From Flavobacterium sp. LHD-80 (GTDB lineage Bacteria; Bacteroidota; Bacteroidia; Flavobacteriales; Flavobacteriaceae): a DNA stretch of 64,000 nucleotides. The notes below the pieces were generated by a model. That model had not been told where the DNA came from and ran no database searches. It saw nothing but the letters and a program-made list of their open reading frames with translations. Numbering within the stretch: position 1 is the first letter of the stretch; each line of letters begins with the position of its first letter. This document shows positions 7,592-16,100 of the stretch, piece after piece. The translations under genes were made by a program, and so were the position numbers. The stretch is from the NCBI RefSeq assembly GCF_030929605.1, contig NZ_JAVFVS010000004.1, forward strand, positions 186,001-250,000, given 5' to 3'.

Positions 7592-8167
7592 TTAGACACT
7601 CAAATACAAGTTGCTGATTTCCTGTTCTCGGATTCCAAGATAGATTTTGGTGGTCGAAACACTCGAATGGTTGAATAATTGAGACAGCAACAGCAAAGCT
7701 TGGTCACTGTACTTGTTAACCTCCCAGACTCTCCTGCCTAAGGTTTTTCTCATAAAATGGCTCGAATACTGACCACGTACTTTGTATTTGGCAAAAATAT
7801 CTTTCAGCTTGCTGTTCACGTATTGGATGCTGAACGGCTTATCTCCAGAGCGGTTGGCGAACATCAAATCGCTTTCGCCTGCTTTAAGCTCGATAAATAG
7901 ACGGCTCAGGATGCTCTGCAATTCTGGGTTGATGGTCACTTTTCTGGTCTTTTTGGTCTTCTTCTCCGTGATGGTGAAGTAATCCTGATTCAGAACCTGA
8001 TTCCAACGAAGCTGGAGCAGGTCGGAAATTCTCAGACCAATGTAAGAGCCTGTTGCAATGAGTAGCGCAAATTTCAGGTCATTATCACGCTCCAGTTTCA
8101 AAACGATGCTCTGCATCTTGTCCCACTCTAAAAAATCACTTGTTGTCTTTTGTCCTTTTAATGCCAT
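7592..8167 (-). CDS. tyrosine recombinase, catalytic domain only
   Basis: This 191-residue protein is an integrase catalytic domain without the usual N-terminal DNA-binding domain. The active site is complete: R46 in YIGLRISDL, lysines in TEKKTKKTRKV (69-76), H137 and R140 in SSHFMRKT, H167 in FNHSS, and the nucleophile Y176 in TTKIYL. Compact recombinases of this kind are frequent in Bacteroidota mobile elements. Gene-invertase-like or excision roles are possible. It stands alone on the minus strand, separated from the Toprim operon by about 490 bp that include the two dyad sites. The first ATG at 8167 gives the family's usual beginning before a short linker. Confidence 0.85.
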   Translation of the reverse strand: MALKGQKTTSDFLEWDKMQSIVLKLERDNDLKFALLIATGSYIGLRISDLLQLRWNQVLNQDYFTITEKKTKKTRKVTINPELQSILSRLFIELKAGESDLMFANRSGDKPFSIQYVNSKLKDIFAKYKVRGQYSSHFMRKTLGRRVWEVNKYSDQALLLLSQLFNHSSVSTTKIYLGIREQEISNLYLSV

Positions 8168-8384
8168 AATGCTCTATTTTAGTTTCACTTTTCTACCTTA
8201 ATAAATGTATCTGAAAGCGGTCGATTCTTCATGTTCTGTAAACCACTGATTTCATTGGGTTTACATGGTTGCTTTCACTTCTTCCTGAAAGTGAAACAAA
8301 TGTCCAGGGATATTTTGGATTAAACAAGAAAAATCCTGGTTTTCCTGGGCTCACAGCTTTTTGGGTCATTTCAGAGCACAAAAA

Positions 8385-8405
8385 AACGAGGTCGTTAGCC
8401 TCGTT
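8385..8405 (-). terminator. intrinsic terminator of the small mobile-element gene
   Basis: AACGAGG/CCTCGTT forms a 7-bp stem with a 7-nt loop and is followed on the minus strand by a run of T (A8379-A8386 on plus). It overlaps the last codons of the small gene that ends at 8395, which supports that gene being transcribed. Confidence 0.65.
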
Positions 8406-8637
8406 CTTTGGATTGTATCAATCGTGAAAACTCTTCAAGTTCCTTGTCCGTGAAGTTCCCTGCTTTGAATGACAGCGGATATCTGACTGCTTGGGTCTTA
8501 AGTATCTGTTTTAGTTGGGATAAGCTTATTACTATTTTCATGGTCTCTTTTTCTATAAATATGGTCATAGAATGAAACCTGATTTTTTTTATCAGAAATT
8601 TTTTAGAAATTTTTGTTCCATATTTTTTTTGCTCCAT
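8395..8637 (-). CDS. small basic hypothetical protein
   Basis: This reads as an 80-residue protein. The C-terminal 50 residues (from MKIVISLSQLKQIL to SRLIQSKERG) look like a compact helical unit and end in a terminator. The frame stays open further upstream to 8799, but that part has higher GC, low-complexity Ser/Thr/Pro content and overlaps the motif block shared with 0.8-1.0 kb. I therefore place the start at 8637 (MEQKKYG). Starts at 8568 or 8541 are also possible. I do not recognise a family. An accessory DNA-binding or excisionase-like role would fit the size and setting but is not shown. Confidence 0.4.
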   Translation of the reverse strand: MEQKKYGTKISKKFLIKKIRFHSMTIFIEKETMKIVISLSQLKQILKTQAVRYPLSFKAGNFTDKELEEFSRLIQSKERG

Positions 8638-8640
8638 TTT

Positions 8641-8900
8641 GGTAGCGCAGTTTACGGACATATCCGAGCTACGGGTCAGGGAAAGTACACTTTTTCGGAT
8701 GTACACGGGCGGGTAACTTGGCTCTGGAGCATTAGTGTTTGCAGGGGGTGCGGAGGTCTCCGTGGTCATGGTGAGGTCTGTTGAGCTAGATTGCTCCATT
8801 TTTAGACCCCTCCAATGCTTGCAGGATAACGTGGTGCATTATGGGAGGGCTATCGTAGTGTTTACGGTACATAAAGGATTGATAGTATGTATTGTTATTT
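8641..8900. other. GC-richer non-coding block, candidate origin or attachment region
   Basis: This stretch is clearly richer in G+C than its flanks and I see no gene I trust in it. It holds GGTAACTTGGC (8712-8722), CAGGATAACGTGG (8822-8834), a repeated TTGCTCCATTTT (8633-8644 and 8792-8803) and the related strings CAGTTTACGGACAT and AGTGTTTACGGTACAT. The first two motifs recur at 848-969. It lies between the recombinase genes and the polymerase gene. Confidence 0.4.
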
Positions 8901-8928
8901 CTCTATTTATTTCTATCTCTTCAATCCT

Positions 8929-9174
8929 CTATCATATATGTTACTTAATATCGCATAGAAGAATATGAGCTTAACGCCATTAATAGCAAGACTTAAGAGA
9001 GTATTACTTCCTGTCGCTCTATGCGCAGTTTGCGCTATTGACAATGCCGAGAAGGTTTTCTATCTCTCTTCATCCTTCTATCATATATGTTACTTATTAC
9101 AGATATGCAATAACACCAGAAATAGCAAGGGATACAGACGTATTTTGACCATAACTTTATGCGCAGTTTGCGCT
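8929..9174 (+). repeat. diverged tandem repeat with GCGCA hairpins, iteron-like
   Basis: Two diverged copies of a unit of about 140-150 bp lie head to tail. Each begins with CTATCATATATGTTACTTA (8929-8947 and 9078-9096) and ends with TATGCGCAGTTTGCGCT (9020-9036 and 9158-9174). The core GCGCA-GTT-TGCGC is a 5-bp hairpin. GCGCAGTTT also occurs at 8645. Repeats just upstream of a replication gene suggest iterons or autoregulatory sites. Open frames here only translate the repeat. Confidence 0.5.
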
Positions 9175-9236
9175 ACTCAAAAATGTTGGTCTAAAAATTT
9201 AACATAAATATTTTAAAAAATGACCCTACAAAGCAC

Positions 9237-9267
9237 TTGACTATCTCATGATTTAGACCTATACTTG
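9237..9267 (+). promoter_or_regulatory. promoter of the polymerase-like gene
   Basis: TTG (9237-9239), 20 bp, then TATACTTG (9260-9267) matches the Bacteroidota -33/-7 layout with one mismatch in the -7 box. The predicted start near 9274 leaves a leader of about 130 nt. Confidence 0.45.
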
Positions 9268-9306
9268 ATAATAAAGAAATAACTGAGAGAATAACTCACT
9301 AAAATC

Positions 9307-9383
9307 CTTGGTTGCTGGGAGTCATGCCCCAGCTTCTCTTACCAAGTACAATCTAAGAGACAATAATCCATCCACGTGATGGA
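9307..9383 (+). promoter_or_regulatory. structured 5' leader of the polymerase-like gene
   Basis: CTTGG (9307-9311) pairs with CCAAG (9342-9346) outside an inner GCTGGG/CCCAGC stem (9314-9319 with 9328-9333). A second small hairpin, CCATC-CACGT-GATGG, follows at about 9369-9383, just before the start codon at 9406. A copy-number or translation control element is possible. No known riboswitch is recognised. Confidence 0.35.
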
Positions 9384-9405
9384 ACGAGAATAAGAGAATA
9401 TCACA

Positions 9406-11025
9406 ATGAACCTTACAAATGATTACATTGCCTTTACTGGCGATACTGGAGACTTAGACGTGCTCCTAAATGATTACAAGCTGTCAGAATCAGCAATGCG
9501 TTTCCCAAACGTAAATTCTATCCTAATCCCAAAGAAAGCCGAATACAACCTAAGAAGATACTGCAAAGACTTGCTTAGAACCGTAGACCCAAATGTTGAC
9601 ATAGCCGTTGAAAAGTGTCTGGTGTTCCTATCCAACCTAGCAAGCACCTATTACACGGATTCCAAATGGAAAGCCCTTAACGCTACGATACTGCACGAGC
9701 AATCCAAAAATGGCGACAACACCTATATCTATACCAAGATAATCGACGTGTTGACCACTGGAACACGCACAGGTGCGTTTATCGAAGTTGACAAGAGCTA
9801 TCAAGTGGGTTTCGAGTCCAAAAAGTTCCGATTAACCCAGACTTATCTAAAAGTGAGACTCGTTGAGTACATCATCAAGGATGCTGGGATTATCCAGAAC
9901 CGCAATAAGATATACTATAAGCAGTTCTGTGAAGCCTTGGCACATCCAATCTGTTCCAACCTCATTAAGATGTATCCTAAGATTGATTTGCCGACCAGCG
10001 AAGAACTGCTCCTTATTGGAAAACAATTGGTCAACGAAGGTCGCACTACCAAAAAGGGCAAAATCCTAACCATGCGTAACAAACACAAAGACCACTATTG
10101 GTTAGATGTGAAAAACAGGAGCTTTGTTGAAGATAACATCAAGCTCTTCGAGTTCCTTACGGGGCGTGGTTTTATGATTCCCAGTGCTGGCGATATGTCA
10201 AGCGGTGGTCGTGTTGTGGATAGCTTTAGCCTTATGCCAGCTTGGATTCGGGAACAGATTACCATTGATGGAAAGAAACTGCCTGAGTTCGATTTTATCT
10301 GCTTGCATCCCAATGAAATCATCAAGTTATATAATGGTTCAGCAAGCTACCTCACACATCAAATGGTGGCTGAACGTACAGGAATTGACCTTAAAGATGT
10401 TAAGATTGAACACCTAAGCTTTTTCAATAAAAAATGGGACGATATGCGCAAATCTCCGTTGTTTGGTTACTATGCGACCAATGAGCCTGATATGCTAGCT
10501 AGAATCTACAAGGACAAAAACGAACATGGTCACAAGATTACCTCGCAGAAGATGTTTGCCGTTGAAGTGGATATTATGAGCGCAGTTATCAGGGATTTGA
10601 ACGCTAAAGACGTTTATGTGCTGTACGTGTATGATGCGTTGATGTGTGAAGAAAAAGACAGAGAACTTGTAGCCCAGACCATGAACCGTATCATTCTGGA
10701 GCATGGAGTTAAGACAAGCGTTAAAAATGATTCCTTAGTAAGCAATGTTGATTTGATTGAATCAAGGCATGAGCCGGCAACGGCTCATATTTCAAAATAT
10801 GCCTTGGATGAAATGGTAAGTCTTTACGATGTTTTGCCTCAATTGTCGTTTGACGTTGAAGACATTTTGAAAATCATTTCTGGGATTGATAACTCCAACG
10901 TAGAAATGGCTGAACTTATGGACTATTTTAAAAGACAGAATACTCAGCAAAAGTATAATGATTATGATGGAGTGCCGATAACAACTACCACAATTTCAAA
11001 ATTAAAAAGTTTTATAAAACCTTAA
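9406..11025 (+). CDS. TV-Pol-like family A polymerase/primase of a mobile element
   Basis: This 539-residue protein has the minimal palm motifs of superfamily A polymerases. Motif A is LPEFDFICLHP with D296, preceded by a GGRVVDSF...ITIDGK block (268-290). A basic segment NKKWDDMRKSPLFGYY (341-356) may serve as motif B. Motif C is LYVYDALM with D410, where the usual His before Asp is Tyr. This pattern is that of the transposon-viral polymerase (TV-Pol) family described from bacterial mobile elements and some DNA viruses, proposed to combine priming and DNA synthesis. No exonuclease domain is present. It has its own promoter, leader and upstream repeats and is transcribed away from the recombinase/ATPase block, so it likely initiates element replication. 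The assignment is by motif reading, not by search. Confidence 0.65.
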   Translation: MNLTNDYIAFTGDTGDLDVLLNDYKLSESAMRFPNVNSILIPKKAEYNLRRYCKDLLRTVDPNVDIAVEKCLVFLSNLASTYYTDSKWKALNATILHEQSKNGDNTYIYTKIIDVLTTGTRTGAFIEVDKSYQVGFESKKFRLTQTYLKVRLVEYIIKDAGIIQNRNKIYYKQFCEALAHPICSNLIKMYPKIDLPTSEELLLIGKQLVNEGRTTKKGKILTMRNKHKDHYWLDVKNRSFVEDNIKLFEFLTGRGFMIPSAGDMSSGGRVVDSFSLMPAWIREQITIDGKKLPEFDFICLHPNEIIKLYNGSASYLTHQMVAERTGIDLKDVKIEHLSFFNKKWDDMRKSPLFGYYATNEPDMLARIYKDKNEHGHKITSQKMFAVEVDIMSAVIRDLNAKDVYVLYVYDALMCEEKDRELVAQTMNRIILEHGVKTSVKNDSLVSNVDLIESRHEPATAHISKYALDEMVSLYDVLPQLSFDVEDILKIISGIDNSNVEMAELMDYFKRQNTQQKYNDYDGVPITTTTISKLKSFIKP

Positions 11026-11032
11026 ATAACCA

Positions 11033-11071
11033 AATATGCGTTAATCCTGCTCCGCAGGATCGACGCATATT
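11033..11071. terminator. long two-step hairpin after the polymerase-like gene
   Basis: AATATGCGT (11033-11041) pairs with ACGCATATT (11063-11071) and encloses ATCCTGC/GCAGGAT around a TCC loop. It begins 8 bp after the stop codon. There is no strong T run, so it may be a weak terminator, a transcript stabiliser, or a recombination-type dyad at the element edge. Confidence 0.5.
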
Positions 11072-11110
11072 CATTATAGGAGTTTTAATTAATTTGTAAG
11101 CTATCGAACA

Positions 11111-11335
11111 TTACATATTGAGTTCAGAAAGTAGTTCTGACATTTTAATATCTAGCGCATTACAGATTTTTAAAAAGATTTTAATTGAGAAATTCTGCTT
11201 TCCTTTCAATATACGTCTGATACTTGCTTCATCAATTTCACATGCAGATGCAAACTCCAAATTAGTTTTGAACTTAGCTTTAGCTCTGGCATTTATGTTA
11301 TCACCTAATTTTATTAAAATTTCTTCTGACATCAT
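11111..11335 (-). CDS. Cro/C1-type (XRE) transcriptional regulator
   Basis: This 74-residue protein is a single helix-turn-helix of the Cro/C1 type. The recognition part is NLEFASACEIDEASIRRILKG (split here: NLEFASACEI then DEASIRRILKG), followed by FSIKIFLKICNALDIKMSEL. It is small enough to be a dimeric phage-like repressor with no effector domain. It faces the polymerase gene and is divergent from the small membrane protein at 11438. A 14-bp dyad lies 32 bp in front of its start. It likely controls itself and the divergent promoter. Either of the two first ATGs could be used. Confidence 0.85.
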   Translation of the reverse strand: MMSEEILIKLGDNINARAKAKFKTNLEFASACEIDEASIRRILKGKQNFSIKIFLKICNALDIKMSELLSELNM

Positions 11336-11366
11336 TCAAAAGTCGAATAATACCGTTCTAAATCAT

Positions 11367-11405
11367 CGGCATATTTGCCGAATTGAATTTTTTATGCTAA
11401 GTTTG
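11367..11405 (+). promoter_or_regulatory. operator dyad and -7 box between divergent genes
   Basis: CGGCATATTTGCCG (11367-11380) has 5-bp perfect arms around TATT. TAAGTTTG (11398-11405) is a full -7 match for the plus-strand gene starting at 11438. The half-motif TTTGCC-GAATT recurs at 11374 and 11402, overlapping the -7 box. Binding by the adjacent XRE protein is inferred. Confidence 0.45.
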
Positions 11406-11437
11406 CCCGAATTTTAACACATCCTAAAAACCAAAAA

Positions 11438-11809
11438 ATGAATAATCCATTAAAAATTATTGTAAGGGGGTCAGTTCTTGTATTTGCACTTCTTTGCTTT
11501 GGGGGCTACATGTACAGTCTTCGTATTAACAATGAATACAGACAAGAGCATCCAAAAACAAAAAGCCTAGAAGACCTAAAAACATGGGCGCAGACAGCAA
11601 TCGTTAAAGACTATTGCGAAAGATATTCTTATGTAAAAACCATTAACAACGAAACAAGCCAACAGCGGGAACTAAGCCGTGTCGATAACAGCAGATATTT
11701 GTATGTTCCGCAAATGGTTCGAAATGTCATTGAGGATAATGATTTACCTGACAGTTACGCTGACGAATTATTCCACTATGTTAACACAGAAATAGATAAA
11801 TGCCAATAA
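11438..11809 (+). CDS. small membrane-anchored hypothetical protein
   Basis: This 123-residue protein has one hydrophobic segment (about 9-25) after a short basic start, so it is predicted to be anchored in the inner membrane with a periplasmic tail. The rest is polar and helical. I do not recognise a family. It follows a good -7 box and an XRE-linked operator, so it may be the regulated target of that repressor. The next gene, a lipoprotein, lies 77 bp downstream on the same strand. Confidence 0.55.
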   Translation: MNNPLKIIVRGSVLVFALLCFGGYMYSLRINNEYRQEHPKTKSLEDLKTWAQTAIVKDYCERYSYVKTINNETSQQRELSRVDNSRYLYVPQMVRNVIEDNDLPDSYADELFHYVNTEIDKCQ

Positions 11810-11886
11810 TCTAATCATTCCGACAGAGGTTGGAAGTATTGATAATACGATTTTTAAACTCTTAATATTAAATTTAAACAAATTCT

Positions 11887-12462
11887 ATGAAAAAAATTTT
11901 ATTACTGTTATTAGCCAGCTTCCTATTTATCAATTGCTCAAACTCTGATGAGTCTACTGATGATGCAAACAATCCAGTAAAGTCCTCGGCAATAAATTTC
12001 AAATTAAACCAAATCGAGTACGAACAAAACTACTTGATGTCTGATGTAAATTGGACAAAAAACGATAATACAACAACTAGTACTAATGAGTTTGAAATTA
12101 CTGCATCCCCAAAAGTAAAAGGAAAGACTTCTGATATCTTAGAAATATTTAGTTTGACAATCAGGACAACAGATAAGGTCTTAGTTGTAAATAAAACATA
12201 CAACTTATACACAAAAAAAACCTATTACTTTTTACCCCTAAATGACCCCTCACTTTGTTATAAAGAAGTAGGTCTTTGGAACACAGATGAAACATCTGGA
12301 ACAATAAAAATCACTAGTTTTGATGGAAAAACCTTAAAAGGCGAATTCAATATTAGTAACTTAACCAATGATAATGGTTTTCCATTAGGTTACTGTGACG
12401 GTACTAAAATAGTAGAAAAAAGATTCAATATCACCACAGGTACATTTACGGCTATTCCCTAA
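11887..12462 (+). CDS. hypothetical lipoprotein
   Basis: This 191-residue protein has a lipoprotein signal (LLLLLASFLFINC, lipobox Cys17) followed by a Ser/Asp-rich linker. The mature part is predicted beta-rich and ends near GYCDGTKIVEKRFNITTGTF, a pattern common in Bacteroidota lipoproteins of the DUF6252 type. I cannot assign the family with certainty. It is followed by a strong terminator and converges on the Rhs immunity gene. It could be a spare immunity protein of the toxin array, but there is no direct evidence. Confidence 0.65.
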   Translation: MKKILLLLLASFLFINCSNSDESTDDANNPVKSSAINFKLNQIEYEQNYLMSDVNWTKNDNTTTSTNEFEITASPKVKGKTSDILEIFSLTIRTTDKVLVVNKTYNLYTKKTYYFLPLNDPSLCYKEVGLWNTDETSGTIKITSFDGKTLKGEFNISNLTNDNGFPLGYCDGTKIVEKRFNITTGTFTAIP

Positions 12463-12490
12463 ACATGTAGCAACTCCATAAACAGTAAAA

Positions 12491-12519
12491 AGCCACTCCG
12501 TAATGAGTGGCTTTTTTTT
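12491..12519 (+). terminator. intrinsic terminator
   Basis: A perfect 8-bp stem (AGCCACTC/GAGTGGCT) with a CGTAAT loop is followed by eight T. It ends the lipoprotein transcript. Confidence 0.9.
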
Positions 12520-12580
12520 GATTGAGTTCATGAAAGAACGCCTACGCTAGCTAGCAAGAACTTACTCAGCTTTATTCCTT

Positions 12581-13096
12581 TTATTCAAATTTTATAACAT
12601 TCTTGTTTTGCCTCCATTCAGCAAGATTTTTTTTAAATAAATCATTTATATCTTCTGTAAAAAACCAATTACCACTATACTCAGTTTTCTTTAAAAACTC
12701 TTTTTTAAACTCTTTTAAAAGTTTATTAGCTTCACTTACAAAATCGTCACTCTTTAATATAAATTTTCCATCTTCGTAATATTTCGGTGTGTAATATAAT
12801 CGACCCGCTTCGATTGTGCTTTCTTTCGATGGAATACATTTTAAAAACTCTACCACATATGATTTTTCAGGATTACATAGATAATAACCTTGCTTTTCAA
12901 TAAATTTATATTCAGTTTGATTTGAATCAAACACAATCTCTATCTTACTTTGGTTTGATAAATTTTTTTCTTGTTTTATTTCGTCTAAATGCTTTATTAA
13001 GTTTGGATATAATTCGAAGCCTTTACTTTTAAAGAAAGCAACAAACCTTTCCTCGTCGTCATTAGAATGAAAAAAATTAATTTGTTTTGAAATCAT
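12581..13096 (-). CDS. putative immunity protein of the large Rhs toxin
   Basis: This 171-residue cytosolic protein has no signal peptide. It is acidic to neutral, mixed alpha/beta, and ends in a WFFTEDINDLFKKNLAEWRQ helix. I do not recognise a named family. It starts 9 bp after the stop of the large Rhs gene on the same strand, the standard place for the cognate immunity gene. A cytosolic antidote agrees with a nuclease toxin. The role is inferred from position. Its low GC resembles other Rhs immunity genes. Confidence 0.6.
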   Translation of the reverse strand: MISKQINFFHSNDDEERFVAFFKSKGFELYPNLIKHLDEIKQEKNLSNQSKIEIVFDSNQTEYKFIEKQGYYLCNPEKSYVVEFLKCIPSKESTIEAGRLYYTPKYYEDGKFILKSDDFVSEANKLLKEFKKEFLKKTEYSGNWFFTEDINDLFKKNLAEWRQNKNVIKFE

Positions 13097-13105
13097 AATT
13101 TTTAA

Positions 13106-16100
13106 TTAATTATATGGAACAAATATCGTCCTATTGCTACCATTTGGCGCACCTTTTGTTGAATTATTTATATCTTCAATGGCTCTTCGCTCTCTCGCTA
13201 CAGGTGTTCCGTTTTTATTTTGTTTTCCCACCTGAACATTTACGGTCTTCCCATCTTTTTTGGCGGTTATGTCTGTATAACGGGTATTTTTATGACCACC
13301 TTCCGTATTAACCCTTCTTTCCTTAGTTACTTCGTATCCTTTTTGTTCCAATTTCTTTCCATACTCATTTATTTTTTCCTGATGCTTTTGACCACCATTT
13401 TTTCCATTTGGATTAGGCACTTTTTTTTGAGAACCTTCTTCAACAGCTTTACCTTTGGTAGCATTCGAAAGTTTATTAAAAGCAGAAGCTCCTCTTGCTA
13501 TTGGAATCGTTGATAAAATCATCGCTCCTTTTGCTTCTTTTGCCTCTGACATTTTTCTTGAATCACCAGCATGGTCTTTCGTGGGTGCCATAGCAGGCTC
13601 GGAAGCAAAAAGTAACATGGCAAGTGGAATAAATGGACAAATTGGACATCTACCATCTGGGTCAGCAAAGCTTACAGGATTATCATAACCATATCCATAA
13701 GGATTTAGATTATCTGGATTGTAAATTCCTCCTCCAGTATCTATTTTTGTAACTATTGCTTCTAAAACTTCATCGTCGTCATCTTCGTCAACTTGGCTGT
13801 CATCAAAATTAAACTTCAAATCGTTTAATAGCGGGTCAGGATTAATCCATCTACCAATTGCTGGGTCGTAATTTCGCCAGCCATAGTCATAAAGTCCAAG
13901 TCCCAGCTCGTCTTGGAACTCTTTTCCATTGTACTTATACTTATAGCCGGTCGACACATAATCATTATATCCCTTATGTTTCAAACCAAAAGGATAATAA
14001 TTATTCTCTTCGATAATTTCAAGAACTTGCGTTGTCGGGTTTTTGGCATAACTCAAACGTATATTCCCTAAATGATCCTTATACTGGAAAACATAAGAAA
14101 GCGCTCCACTAGTGTTTTTCACATAACCTTCAGCAGTAGGGAAAAACTCCAAAACATTGTTTTTGTACTGAAAACCACCTAGATAATTAGTGTTGTCAGT
14201 AACTGTACCCTGTGTTACGATTTTTTCCAGTTTCTGTCCTGCTGCGTTGTAAATGTACTCAATACTGCCAGTTGTTCCAAATGTTATTTTCTTTGGAAGA
14301 TTCAACTGGTTGTAAACTATAGCAGTAATGTTCTTGTTTTTGTCAGTAATCATATTGCCGTTGGCATCATACGTGTAATCATCGCCAGTTTTATTGACAT
14401 CATTAAAACCACTTGTATTATTTGAACTATCTGTTACTTTGGAAAGCTGGTTTGAATTAGATGGATATGTATAGGCAAGATTATCTATAACAATAATACC
14501 AGTCTGCGGATCGATATCGCCGTTTCTAGCCAATGAAATTATATTGCCGTTTTTGTCATAAGTCAAATTCTCATCGTAGGCATTTGTTGTCAGACCGCTC
14601 TTTTCATATACAGCATTTTTTAATCGGTTCAGATTGTCGTATTTGAATCCGTAACCGCGGTCTGTGTTGTCTGCACCTGTTTTCCAGAGTGTTTCAGAGA
14701 TATTTCCGTTGTACAATCCGGTTACACCTGCAATTGAAGCCAAAGGAGTATTGTAACTGATTTTGAAAGCAAAAAGATCTTTTGGCTCTGAACCCTGCTG
14801 CAGGTTTGCTGTCTTGTTGATTTCAGTAAGCCATCCTCTAATATTATAGGTAAAATCTACTTTCTGCAATGGACTTCCCGTGCTGTTTCCAACATTCTTG
14901 CTTGTTAATTGGCCTAATTCATCATAGGTGTTGGCCGCCATAAGCTGGACTGCGCCTCCATTTATTTGATGCGTGTACGTAAGCAGACGATCTTGAGGCG
15001 AATAAACAAAATCTTCTCTTATTGTAAGTTCTGTATCTCCAGAGGTACGTTTATGCTTGGCAATGGTATAAGTTGCTTTTCCTCCAAAATCAAGTTTAGA
15101 GTCGGTATAAGTATAACCTCCCAAATGATTTTGTTGATGTGTTCTTATTGGTCTTGACTTCGCATCATAGAAAGTAGTAGTTGTCTCTCCTGCAATTGAA
15201 GAAGCAGTTGAAAGCGCTCTTGTCCATGTACCTGAAGCCAGTCCTTTTATGTTTGCTAGAACAGTCTGCCCTTCTACTGCAGAAGGAACTGCCTGCGCAC
15301 TCGGGAAGGTGTAATTATCATAATAATTGACTGTCAGCAGTTTGAAACTTATTGGTGTATTGGCGTTGGTGTAATAAGCTGCAATTCCGTCAATAGTTCC
15401 AGACGTCTGTTTGGTTTCGAACAAAGCTGCTGAATTCTGAGCTATCTGCAAAGTGTTTCTTGTTGAAGAGCTCACAGCCTGACTGCTCCAGCCCGTATAG
15501 ATCGGTCTTCCAAAAGCGTCATATTTGGTAATCATCCAACCTACTGCTGTATCGTCCTTAAAAGGAGAAAAAGCTGGTCCGGTTGCGGCAGGTCGATCTA
15601 ATTTATCATAAACGATAAACTCCCATTGTTTGCCTGGAAGTTTTTTCTCGACTAAACGATTTCTGTAATCGTATTTATACTGATAACATAAATCATCCAA
15701 GATCTGCGTATTGATAGTTCCTTCTGCTTTTGGAGGCAGTACATAAGTCAGGTTTCCGTATATGTCGTACACATAATACGTATCATGCTTCACTCCTGCG
15801 TCATAAGTTCTTTTCAAGACAACCTGTCCTTCCTTGTTTTTGAATTCTACTGTCGATCCTGATGTTTCGGCTGGATTTGCACTTGTATTTTCATCATAAG
15901 TAATGCTTTTATACAATTCGTTTTCAGCATAGTAATTTCCATCATCAGAAAAAGCAATATCGTATAATCCTGAGCCAGAATTCCACGTTGTTGTCGCTTT
16001 GTATAATTTTACCTCGCTGGCCGTATTGGTCTGATAGTCCATCTTTATTTCATGGCCTCCGCTCATGGCCCACGAAGTTCCCGGCGCAGCTTGTTTTAGC

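Noticed and set aside
8638..8799. N-terminal extension of the small minus-strand gene at 8.4-8.6 kb
   Set aside because: The extension is Ser/Thr/Pro-rich low-complexity sequence over the GC-rich motif block and looks like chance translation.
8965..9207. 80-codon frame with repeated ALCAVCA segments
   Set aside because: It is only the translation of the two iteron-like repeat units.
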